NCBI GenBank assembly: GCA_036501825.1
Contig: DASXZP010000034.1
Coordinates: 62,001-126,000, forward strand
Direction: 5' to 3'
DNA: 64,000 bases
Source of the DNA: JAFECT01 sp036501825
Lineage (GTDB): Bacteria > Pseudomonadota > Alphaproteobacteria > Caulobacterales > Caulobacteraceae
Position 1 is the stretch's first letter, and every line of letters begins with the position of its first letter. The notes under the pieces were generated by a model. It was given only the letters and a program-made list of their open reading frames with translations, made no database searches and was not told the origin of the DNA. A program made the translations under genes and the position numbers. Below are positions 48,573 to 57,135 of this stretch, piece by piece.

Positions 48573-51353
48573 TTGAACGACGACACCACCCTCCCGCCCG
48601 CCGACGAGTCGGGCCGACGCGACATTGCTCCGATTGCGATCGAGGACGAGCTGAAGCGCTCCTACCTCGACTATGCGATGAGCGTGATCGTGGCCCGCGC
48701 GCTGCCCGACGCCCGCGACGGGCTGAAGCCGGTCCACCGCCGCATCCTCTATTCGATGCACGAACTGGGGATGACCCCGGATAAGACCTATTCCAAGTGC
48801 GCCCGCGTGGTCGGCGACGTGCTGGGCCGCCTGCACCCGCACGGGGACCAGTCGGTCTATGACGCCTTGGTGCGCATGGCGCAGGATTTCTCGATGGGCC
48901 TGATGCTCATCGACGGCCAGGGCAATTTCGGTTCGGTCGACGGCGATCCGCCCGCGTCGATGCGATACACCGAGTGCAAGATGGCCAAGCCGTCGCTGTC
49001 GCTGCTCGCCGACATCGACAAGGACACCGTCGACTTTCAACCGAACTACGACGGCAAGGAAGAAGAGCCGACGGTTCTGCCCGCGCGCATTCCGAACCTG
49101 CTGGTCAACGGCGCCGGCGGCATCGCCGTCGGTATGGCGACCAACATTCCGCCGCATAACCTGGGCGAAGTGGTCGACGCCTGCTTGGCGACGCTGGACA
49201 ATCCGGACATCAGCGTGAGCGATCTGCTCGACATCGTGCCGGGCCCCGACTTCCCGACCGGCGGCGAAATTCTGGGCCAGGGCGCCAGCCGCCTGGCGCT
49301 GATGACCGGCCGCGGCTCGGTCGCGGTGCGCGGCAAGGCCTCGGTCGAGACCATCCGCAAAGACCGCGAAGCGATCATCGTCACCGAGATTCCCTATCAG
49401 GTGAACAAGGCGACCCTGATCGAGCGCATCGCGGAACTGGTGCGCGACAAAAAGCTCGAGGGCATCAGCGACATCCGCGACGAGAGCTCGCGCCAAGGCA
49501 TGCGCATGGTCGTCGAGCTGAAGCGCGACGCATCCGGCGAGGTGATCCTGAACCAGCTCTATCGCTTCACCGCGCTGCAGAGTTCGTTCGGCGTGAACAT
49601 GCTGGCGCTGAACCACGGCCGGCCCGAGCAGATGGGCCTCAAGCCCATGATCGACGCCTTCCTCGCCTTCCGCGAGGAGGTGGTGGTCCGCCGCACCAAG
49701 TTCGAACTGGCCAAGGCGCGCGACCGCGGTCACGTGCTGGTCGGTCTGGCCATCGCGGTGGCCAACATCGACGAGGTGATCCAGATCATCCGCACCTCCG
49801 CGGACCCCGCCGAGGCGCGCGAGCGTTTGCAGGCCAAGGACTGGCCCGCGGGCGACATGATCGCGCTGGTGGAACTGATCGCCGATCCGCGCTCCATCGT
49901 GCTCGACGGGGGTCTGATCCACCTGACCGACGAACAGACCCGCGCGATCCTGGCGCTGACCCTGGCGCGCCTCACCGGCCTCGGCCGCGACGAGATTTTC
50001 GAAGAAGCCACCACCCTGGCGGACAACATCCGCGGCCTGCTGGAAATCCTGGCGTCGCGCGAACGCGTCATCGGCATCGTGCGCGAAGAGCTGGTCGAGG
50101 TGCGCGATCAGTTCGCCGTGCCGCGACGCAGCGTCTTCATCGAAGGCGAGGGCGACCTCGAGGACGAGGACCTGATCCCGCGCGAGGAGATGGTCGTCAC
50201 GGTCACCCACTCGGGCTACGTGAAGCGCACGCGCCTGGCCGACTACCGGACCCAGCATCACGGCGGCAAGGGCCGCTCGGGCATGGCGATGAAGGACGAG
50301 GACGCCGTGGTCGGCGTGTTCTCCGCCTCGACCCACGCGCCGGTGCTGTTCTTCGCCTCCAACGGCAAGGCCTACAAGCTGAAGGTCTGGCGTCTGCCGC
50401 TCGGCACGCCCACGTCGAAGGGCAAGGCCTTCGTGAACCTGCTGCCGATCGAGCCCGGGGACAGCATCATGAACGTGCTGCCGTTGCCCGAGGACGAGGC
50501 GACCTGGGACCGCTACGACATCATGTTCGCCACCCGCTCGGGCGACGTGCGCAGGAACAAGCTGTCGGACTTCGCGACGGTGAATCGCGCCGGCAAGATC
50601 GCCATGAAGCTGGAAGAGGGCGACGCCATCGTCGGCGTGGCGCTCTGCACCGAGGACCAGGACATTCTGCTCACCACGGCCGATGCGCGCTGCATCCGCT
50701 TTGCGGTGGACGAGGTGCGGGTGTTCAAGGGCCGCGACTCCACCGGCGTGCGCGGCATCCGTCTGAAGGACGGCGACCAGGTGATCTCCATGGCGGTGCT
50801 GCGCAGTGTCGATGCGACGCCGGCCGAACGCCTGGCCTTCCTGAAGCGCCAGCGCGCCTTGCTCGAAGCGCAGCAGGGCGAGGAAGCCGACGATGCGCCC
50901 GCGGCGCCCGATGACGACGAGGAGAGCGGCGACGAAGCCAACCTCTCGCCCGAACGTCAGGTCGAACTCGGCGCGGCCGAGCAGGTGATCCTGACCGTCG
51001 CCGACACCGGCCTCGGCAAGCGGACCTCGTCCTACGATTATCGCCGCACCGGCCGCGGCGGGCAGGGCCTGTTGGCCCACGACCTGTCGCGCAAGGGCGG
51101 CAAGCTGGTGGCGTCCTTCCCGGTGGAGCAGGGCGACGAGATCCTGCTGGTCACTGACGGCGGCCAGTTGATCCGCGTGCCGGTCGGCCGTATCCGCATC
51201 GCCGGGCGCAACACCCAAGGCGTGATCATCTTCCGCACCGCCCAGGACGAGCGCGTGGTCTCCGTCGAGCACCTTGCCGAGGCGGCCGGGGGCGATGACG
51301 ATGGGGGCGGCGAAGACGGAACGGAAGGCGAGGCGCCGGGCGATCAGGCCTGA
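48573..51353 (+). CDS. gyrA: DNA gyrase subunit A
   Basis: Breakage-reunion subunit of gyrase. The 926-residue protein starts at TTG 48573; an in-frame TAG nine bases upstream excludes a longer form. The winged-helix region reads DARDGLKPVHRRILYSM; the active tyrosine is in SMRYTECKM. The quinolone region reads HPHGDQSVYDALVRMAQ, with Gln93 at the position of E. coli Ser83, Asp87-equivalent retained. The C-terminal beta-pinwheel contains RGGQG in place of the GyrA box (TGRGGQGLL) and an acidic insertion (QQGEEADDAPAAPDDDEESG). coaD follows after 21 bp. Confidence 0.97.
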   Translation: MNDDTTLPPADESGRRDIAPIAIEDELKRSYLDYAMSVIVARALPDARDGLKPVHRRILYSMHELGMTPDKTYSKCARVVGDVLGRLHPHGDQSVYDALVRMAQDFSMGLMLIDGQGNFGSVDGDPPASMRYTECKMAKPSLSLLADIDKDTVDFQPNYDGKEEEPTVLPARIPNLLVNGAGGIAVGMATNIPPHNLGEVVDACLATLDNPDISVSDLLDIVPGPDFPTGGEILGQGASRLALMTGRGSVAVRGKASVETIRKDREAIIVTEIPYQVNKATLIERIAELVRDKKLEGISDIRDESSRQGMRMVVELKRDASGEVILNQLYRFTALQSSFGVNMLALNHGRPEQMGLKPMIDAFLAFREEVVVRRTKFELAKARDRGHVLVGLAIAVANIDEVIQIIRTSADPAEARERLQAKDWPAGDMIALVELIADPRSIVLDGGLIHLTDEQTRAILALTLARLTGLGRDEIFEEATTLADNIRGLLEILASRERVIGIVREELVEVRDQFAVPRRSVFIEGEGDLEDEDLIPREEMVVTVTHSGYVKRTRLADYRTQHHGGKGRSGMAMKDEDAVVGVFSASTHAPVLFFASNGKAYKLKVWRLPLGTPTSKGKAFVNLLPIEPGDSIMNVLPLPEDEATWDRYDIMFATRSGDVRRNKLSDFATVNRAGKIAMKLEEGDAIVGVALCTEDQDILLTTADARCIRFAVDEVRVFKGRDSTGVRGIRLKDGDQVISMAVLRSVDATPAERLAFLKRQRALLEAQQGEEADDAPAAPDDDEESGDEANLSPERQVELGAAEQVILTVADTGLGKRTSSYDYRRTGRGGQGLLAHDLSRKGGKLVASFPVEQGDEILLVTDGGQLIRVPVGRIRIAGRNTQGVIIFRTAQDERVVSVEHLAEAAGGDDDGGGEDGTEGEAPGDQA

Positions 51354-51374
51354 CGCAGCGAAGAGGGGGCGGCG

Positions 51375-51862
<488 letters not shown>

Positions 51863-51866
<4 letters not shown>

Positions 51867-52765
51867 GAACGATGTCGACTTCCCGTAGCGCCGTGCGTGC
51901 GCTGGCCGCAGCCGCCGCGGCGGCTTGTGTCGCCGTCCCCGCCTTCGCCGGCCTGCACCTGGGCCCGTCCAAGTCCAAGAAGGACCAGCCCGCCGACGCG
52001 CCGGTCGCCTCGGCCGACGACTGGCGCCAGCTCGATCCTGAAAACGTGCTGGTCATCGACACCACCAAGGGCCGGATCTACGTCGAACTGGACCCCCAGG
52101 CGGCGCCGCTCTACGTCGAGCGCATGAAGCTCCTGACGCGTCAGCGCTTCTTCGACGGGCTGAAGTGGCACCGGGTGATCGACGGCTTCATGGCCCAGAC
52201 CGGCGATCCGCTCGGCACCGGCGAAGGCCAGTCGCAGTATCCCAACGTGAAATCCGAGTTCACCTTCCGGCGTGATGCGAGCGTGCCCTATGCGCCGATC
52301 GCCGCACCCTCGGGCGCCGTGGTCGGCTTCCTCGGCGATCTGCCGATCCAGACCCAGCCGGACGCGGTGATGGACATCACCGCCGATCACAAGGTGTGGG
52401 CCTGGGGCCTGTTCTGCGCCGGTGTGGCCGGCGCCGCGCGCGGTGAGGAAGAGAACAGCGAGAACAGCCAGTTCTTCCTGATGCGCGACACCTATCCCTC
52501 GCTCGAGAAGCGCTACACGGCTTTCGGCCGCGTGGTCGCGGGCGAGGACGTGGTGAAGAACCTGAAGACGGGCGAACCGGTGGTCGATCCCGACGTGATG
52601 ACCAAGGTGCAGGTGCTGGCCGACATGCCCGAAGCCGGCCGCCCGCGCATTCTTGTCCTGTCGCCGACCAGCAAGACCTTCCAGGCCATGGTCGACCGCG
52701 TGCGCAAGGCAAGAGGCGCCGACTTCTCGATCTGCGACGTCGACATTCCGAGCCAGGTCAGGTGA
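51863..52765 (+). CDS. Secreted cyclophilin-type peptidyl-prolyl isomerase
   Basis: A 300-residue exported PPIase: signal RALAAAAAAACVAVPAFAG, then a charged stretch (PSKSKKDQPAD) and a cyclophilin domain from about 60. The fold is marked by LVIDTTKGRIYVELDPQAAP, FFDGLKWHRVIDGFMAQTGD and NSQFFLMRDTYPSLEKRYTA. There is an insertion before the NSQFF strand. Periplasmic folding of outer-membrane or secreted proteins is the likely role. It overlaps coaD by four bases and is followed at once by a paralogue. Confidence 0.9.
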
Positions 52766-52770
52766 TCGCG

Positions 52771-53529
52771 ATGCGGATGCTAGCGATGGCAACGGCGGCG
52801 TTGGCGCTGTTCGCCGCGCCGGCGTTCGCCCAGGATTTTCATCCGGTCGATCCGGAAAACCTGCTGGTCATCGATACGTCGAAGGGTCGCGTGATCGTCG
52901 AGCTCAGACCCGACATTGCGCCCAACCATGTGGCGCGGATCAGGGCGCTGGTGCGCAAGGGCTACTACGACGACAACGCGTTCTACCGCGTGGTGCCGAA
53001 CTTCGTGGTGCAGACCGGCACCAAGGTCGCCGGCGGCAATCCGACCACGGGCCTGGGCCCGATCAAGGCGGAGCTGAGCTTCCATCCGGCCACCCCGATC
53101 AAGCCGCTGGCGATGGGCGCCGGGTTCTCCGGCGACATGCCCGCCGCGGTCGATGCCGACGGAACCGCCTGGCCGAAGTTCTGTCCGGGCACGGCCTCGA
53201 TCGGCCATTACGACGACATCGACAGCGCCGACGGGCAGATCTTCTTCCTGACCGGCCCCGCCAACAACCTCGAACGCACCTTCACCGCCTGGGGCCGCGT
53301 GGTTGCGGGCCAGGACGTGCTGAAAACCATGGCGCCCGGCGAGCCGCCCGCCGCGCCCGACCATCTCGTGAAGGCGCACATCGCCGCCGACATGCCGGAA
53401 GCCGACCGCCCGAAAGTCTCCATCGCCGACCCGTCGAGCCCCACCTTCGACGCCGCCGTCGAAAAAGCCGAAGACGCCGGCTACCTGGAAAACATCTGCT
53501 CGGTGATCCCGCCGGTCGAGGTGAAGTGA
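52771..53529 (+). CDS. Secreted cyclophilin-type peptidyl-prolyl isomerase, paralogue
   Basis: A 252-residue exported cyclophilin with signal MLAMATAALALFAAPAFAQ. Domain marks are LLVIDTSKGRVIVELRPDIA, YYDDNAFYRVVPNFVVQTGT and ADGQIFFLTGPANNLERTFT. It shares the tail motif (A)DMPEA(D/G)RP with the gene before it, so the two are an old tandem duplication. ATG 52771 with AGGTGA five bases upstream is preferred; GTG 52762 would overlap the previous stop. Its 3' end faces the nested palindrome. Confidence 0.9.
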   Translation: MRMLAMATAALALFAAPAFAQDFHPVDPENLLVIDTSKGRVIVELRPDIAPNHVARIRALVRKGYYDDNAFYRVVPNFVVQTGTKVAGGNPTTGLGPIKAELSFHPATPIKPLAMGAGFSGDMPAAVDADGTAWPKFCPGTASIGHYDDIDSADGQIFFLTGPANNLERTFTAWGRVVAGQDVLKTMAPGEPPAAPDHLVKAHIAADMPEADRPKVSIADPSSPTFDAAVEKAEDAGYLENICSVIPPVEVK

Positions 53530-53560
53530 TTTCACGTCGGCTTGAGAGCTGACGAAGAAA

Positions 53561-53811
53561 TTTTGACCACGGAAAACACGGAAAGCACGGAAATGCGGGC
53601 CCTGAGCCTTGCGTCGCGCGATCCAAGAAATTTGTCCACGAACCACACGAACCACACGAACGATTTCACCTTCGCGCCGGAGGCGCTTTCATTTTGAATG
53701 GCGCTTCGCGCCGAAGATAGGACCCAGGAAACGCGACCTGTTCGTGTGGTTCGTGTGGTTCGTGGACAATCCTTCTTCTTTCCGTGCTTTCCGTGTTTTC
53801 CGTGGTCAAAA
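53561..53811. repeat. Convergent-junction inverted repeat, copy 3 (nested double palindrome)
   Basis: Two palindromes lie one inside the other. Outer arms 53561-53593 and 53779-53811 are perfect over 33 bp, built from CCACGGAAA, ACACGGAAA, GCACGGAAA. Inner arms 53632-53661 and 53740-53769 are perfect over 30 bp, built from CCACGAACC, ACACGAACC, ACACGAAC. The core holds GCGCC-GGA-GGCGC (53674-53686) and GGCGC-TTC-GCGCC (53700-53712). The outer arm ends one base before the ppx stop; the other side is 31 bp past the cyclophilin stop. Confidence 0.95.
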
Positions 53812-53812
53812 T

Positions 53813-54865
53813 CTAGCGACTGCGGCGGCGTCTGCGACGGCGGTTTTTCATCAGCGATAGCAGCATCCCTTCACGCAGACCGCGGTCGGCGACGCGGACG
53901 CGGTCGCAGGGCCAGGAGTCCTGCACCGCCTGCAGGATCGCCGCGCCCGCAAGCACCAGGTCGGCGCGGTCCTTGCCGATGCACGGCTCCGCGGCGCGCG
54001 CCGTCACGTCGACTTCGATCAGACGCGTCGCCGCCGCCCGGCATTGCTCTGCGTTCATCCAAAGACCGTCGACCCGCGCGCGTTCGTACTTCGCCAAGCC
54101 CAGGTGCAACCCGGCGAGGCTGGTGATCGCGCCCGAGGTGCCGACCATGTGCGCGCGGCCTGCGTCGAATACCGGGCGCATGCCGTCGGCGCGGCGGAAG
54201 GCGGTGATCTCTGCCGCGATCGCGGCGACCATGGCGTCGAACCACACGATCTTGTCCGCGTCCGGTTCGGGGAAGCGTTCGGCCAGCGTCACCACGCCCA
54301 TAGGAATCGACAGCCATGCCTTCAAGTCGGCGCGCACGCGGTGCGGGTTCTGCCCATCGATGGTGACCCACGACAACTCCGTCGAGCCGCCGCCGACGTC
54401 GACCACCAGCGCCGCTTCCGCCTCGGGGTCGAGCAGGTTGGCGCAGCCGGCCACCGACAGACGCGCCTCCTCGTCCGGCGAAATGACGGTGAGCTGCAGC
54501 CCGGTCTCGCGCTCCACCCGGTCCACGAAATCCTGGCCGTTGGCCGCCGAGCGGCAGGCCTGGGTGGCCACCGCGCGCAGGCGCACCACCTGGCGGCGGC
54601 GCACCTTGTCGGCGCAGACCCTCAGCGCCGCCATGGCCCGCTCCATCGCCTCGGGCTGCAGCTCGCCGGTCCTCGACAGGCCCTCGCCCAGGCGCACGAT
54701 GCGGGAAAAGGCTTCCACGATGCGGAATCCCCCGCCCTTGGACGGGGTCGCGATCAAGAGGCGGCAATTGTTGGTGCCCAGGTCCAGGGCGCCGTAACAG
54801 CGCGCCTTCTCGACCCGGTTGGCGTCCGCGGACGCGCCGCGACGCTCGACGGGAGCCTCAGACAT
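53813..54865 (-). CDS. ppx: Exopolyphosphatase / GppA family phosphatase
   Basis: Actin-fold phosphatase of 350 residues that removes phosphate from polyphosphate ends or from pppGpp; the two activities cannot be separated by eye. Motifs are YGALDLGTNNCRLLI, FSRIVRLGEGL, VDVGGGSTEL and MVGTSGAITSLAG. It lacks the C-terminal HD-like part of long Ppx proteins, and ends in an arginine run (KNRRRRRRRSR) that may bind polyanions. It converges on the cyclophilins across the nested palindrome. Confidence 0.93.
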   Translation of the reverse strand: MSEAPVERRGASADANRVEKARCYGALDLGTNNCRLLIATPSKGGGFRIVEAFSRIVRLGEGLSRTGELQPEAMERAMAALRVCADKVRRRQVVRLRAVATQACRSAANGQDFVDRVERETGLQLTVISPDEEARLSVAGCANLLDPEAEAALVVDVGGGSTELSWVTIDGQNPHRVRADLKAWLSIPMGVVTLAERFPEPDADKIVWFDAMVAAIAAEITAFRRADGMRPVFDAGRAHMVGTSGAITSLAGLHLGLAKYERARVDGLWMNAEQCRAAATRLIEVDVTARAAEPCIGKDRADLVLAGAAILQAVQDSWPCDRVRVADRGLREGMLLSLMKNRRRRRRRSR

Positions 54866-55017
54866 TGGCTCGACCCTCTCCGGGCCAAGGCGCCAAGGCC
54901 GGCCCGCTTCGCCTGCAACTCTAGCAAGCGGGGCGGGCGGGACAAGCTCTGCCGTTGCGGAGCTTTGCCGTGGGGACGGGATTGCCTACGGTAGGGACGT
55001 CGGAAGAGGGGCTCGTC

Positions 55018-55551
55018 ATGAGGCCGTTGGGCTGGGTTCTGGGCGCCGTGCTGGTGGCGAGCGTGGTCGCGGCGACCGCCTTCGTCATTGCGAATGGTGG
55101 GCCGAACGCAGTCCCGAGCCATTCCCAACCGGCCGTGTCTCCAGACACGGTCATTCTGCCGGAAAGTCAGACCAACACCCTTCTCGCCCAGTGTTCGCGC
55201 TCGTCCCCGCACGCAGACGCGCCCTGGTCCCCGCCGCCGGCCGAAATCAGGCGGCTTGAGACGGAACTTCCTGCTGCGCTGGCTCCCGAGGTCGTCAATG
55301 AACCCCATCTCGCCAAGGCGCCCACTGGCTGGCGCAGGCAGTATGTCGGTTTCCTCAAGCACGGCCGTCACATGATCTATGGCAACTACTTCAAAGCGTG
55401 GGGAGAGAATGACCTCGACTGGCGTTCGCAAGCTATGATGGTCTGCGACGGAGGGCCGTCCTTCTTCGGTGTGGAATACGACGCGGACGCGCATCGCATC
55501 GTCCACATCGCGTTCAACGGAGGACCGCCTGTGGTCAACGGAGCGGTCTGA
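55018..55551 (+). CDS. Single-pass membrane hypothetical protein
   Basis: Not recognised. The 177-residue product has one N-terminal hydrophobic segment (VLGAVLVASVVAATAFVIAN), and a proline-rich spacer. Its C-terminal domain has RRQYVGFLKHGRHMIYGNYF and a final MVCDGGPSFFGVEYDADAHR, ending IAFNGGPP. Two cysteines may pair outside the membrane. ATG 55018 with GGAAGAGGGG upstream is chosen over a longer frame. Base composition is a little lower in GC than its neighbours. It stands alone; divergent from ppx by 152 bp. Confidence 0.7.
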   Translation: MRPLGWVLGAVLVASVVAATAFVIANGGPNAVPSHSQPAVSPDTVILPESQTNTLLAQCSRSSPHADAPWSPPPAEIRRLETELPAALAPEVVNEPHLAKAPTGWRRQYVGFLKHGRHMIYGNYFKAWGENDLDWRSQAMMVCDGGPSFFGVEYDADAHRIVHIAFNGGPPVVNGAV

Positions 55552-55671
55552 CGGTCGGGGCGGCCGCCAGCCCCGGGCAATAGGGTCCGCCACAATTTGG
55601 CCCCAAGCCTGAACGGCGGTTGCGGTTAAGCCTCAGGATAGGGTCATTGCCGGGGGCTCAGAGTGCCTGGC

Positions 55672-56001
55672 ATGAATACGCACATCGCAAAATTCGGCAT
55701 CGGTCAGATTGTTCGCCACCGGAGCGTTCCTTTCCGCGGCGTGATCTTCGATGTCGACCCCGAGTACGCCAGCAGCGACGAGCGCTGGCTCTCGATTCCG
55801 CAGGCTGAGCGTCCCCGCAAGGACCAGCCGTTCTATCACCTGCTCGCCGAATGCGCCGACGAGACCTACGTCGCCTACGTGTCCGAGCAGAACCTGGTGC
55901 CCGACGAAAGCGGGCAGCCGGTCCACCACCCGGAGGCCGACTACGTCTTCGCGGGCTTCGACCACGGCGCCTATCGGCCGCGCCCCCGGCCGATGAACTA
56001 A
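55672..56001 (+). CDS. hspQ: Heat shock protein HspQ
   Basis: HspQ/YccV-like protein of 109 residues, an alphaproteobacterial relative of the hemimethylated-DNA-binding and Lon-modulating E. coli protein. It reads FGIGQIVRHRSVPFRGVIFD, PFYHLLAECADETYVAYVSE and ends GHPHPEADYVF-like HHPEADYVFAGFDHGAYRPR. ATG 55672 starts at the domain; GTG 55663 is possible. No heat-shock promoter could be identified in the 120-bp gap. Confidence 0.92.
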   Translation: MNTHIAKFGIGQIVRHRSVPFRGVIFDVDPEYASSDERWLSIPQAERPRKDQPFYHLLAECADETYVAYVSEQNLVPDESGQPVHHPEADYVFAGFDHGAYRPRPRPMN

Positions 56002-56083
56002 GCCCAATGAACTCAGGCCATAAGCTAGCGTGAACGTCCCGGCGGCATTAGATCACCCCCTGATCCGCCGCCGGGACCGCTCC

Positions 56084-56959
56084 ATGAACGATTTCCTCCA
56101 CGTCCACGAGACGCCGCCCCCCGGCGCGGCCGCCGATTGGACCATCCCCCAGGGCTGGGACGCCTATAGTGCCGACGATCACGCCACCTGGGTCACGCTC
56201 TATGAGCGGCAGATGAAGGTGCTGCCCGGGCGCGCGTGCTCCGCCTTCATGCGGGGCCTGGACGCGCTCGACCTGCACGGCGGCGGCATCCCGGATCTGC
56301 GCAAGCTCAATCCTGCGCTGAAGGCCCTGACCGGCTGGACGGTGGTGTGCGTGCCGGGCCTGGTGCCCGACGACGTCTTCTTCGACCACCTGGCCAACCG
56401 GCGTTTCCCCGCGGGGCAGTTCATCCGCCGCGCGGACCAACTCGACTACAGCCAGGAGCCGGACGTCTTCCACGACGTGTTCGGCCATGTGCCGATGCTG
56501 TCGAACCCGGTGTTCGCCGACTACATGGAAGCGTACGGCAAGGGCGGTCTGCGCGCGCTGGGCCTGGGCCAACTGCACAACCTTGCGCGTCTGTATTGGT
56601 ACACCGTCGAGTTCGGCCTGATCGAAGAGGCGGGAGAGCTGCGCCTCTACGGCGCGGGCATCGTGTCGTCGTCGGCGGAATCGAAGTTCGCGCTGGAGAG
56701 TGCGTCGCCCAACCGCATCGGCTTCGACATGGCGCGCGTCATGCGCACACCCTACCGCATCGACGACTTCCAGCAGGTCTATGTGGTGATCCCGTCGTTC
56801 CAGACGTTGCTGACGGAAACCCTGCAAGACTTCGGCCCGATCTACGCGGGCCTGAAAGACGCGGCCGACATCCCGATCGACGCGGTGCTGCCAACCGACC
56901 ACGCCTTTACTCGCGGCGACCAGGCCTATGCGAACGCGGGCGGTCGGTTCGCAACGTAA
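56084..56959 (+). CDS. phhA: Phenylalanine 4-monooxygenase
   Basis: Pterin- and iron-dependent hydroxylase making tyrosine from phenylalanine. The 291-residue monomeric bacterial form has the two iron histidines in DVFHDVFGHVPML and the glutamate ligand in YWYTVEFGLIEE; FADYMEAYGKGGL and ESASPNRIGFDM are also typical. ATG 56084 is taken, though GTG 56030 is open. No pterin dehydratase gene is adjacent. Its stop is two bases from repeat copy 4. Confidence 0.95.
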   Translation: MNDFLHVHETPPPGAAADWTIPQGWDAYSADDHATWVTLYERQMKVLPGRACSAFMRGLDALDLHGGGIPDLRKLNPALKALTGWTVVCVPGLVPDDVFFDHLANRRFPAGQFIRRADQLDYSQEPDVFHDVFGHVPMLSNPVFADYMEAYGKGGLRALGLGQLHNLARLYWYTVEFGLIEEAGELRLYGAGIVSSSAESKFALESASPNRIGFDMARVMRTPYRIDDFQQVYVVIPSFQTLLTETLQDFGPIYAGLKDAADIPIDAVLPTDHAFTRGDQAYANAGGRFAT

Positions 56960-56961
56960 GA

Positions 56962-57130
56962 TGAACCACAAAGCGCACGAAGGGCACGAAGACAGCGCTT
57001 CAAGGGCAACCCGACCCTGATCGTTTACTAGGACGATCGCGCGCCGAAGGCGCGCATTCGAGGTCAGACCCGCCCGCGTTTTTTGGGCGTAATCTTTCTT
57101 CTTCGTGCGCTTGGTGCGCTTCGTGGTTCA
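56962..57130. repeat. Convergent-junction inverted repeat, copy 4
   Basis: Arms 56962-56991 and 57101-57130 pair in 27 of 30 positions. The left arm reads AACCACAAA, GCGCACGAA, GGGCACGAA. Inside are GATCGT/ACGATC (57019-57024/57033-57038) and GCGCGCC-GAA-GGCGCGC (57039-57055). It spans nearly the whole gap between the phhA stop (56959) and the stop of the FAD oxidoreductase gene (57136). Confidence 0.92.
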
Positions 57131-57135
57131 ATCCT

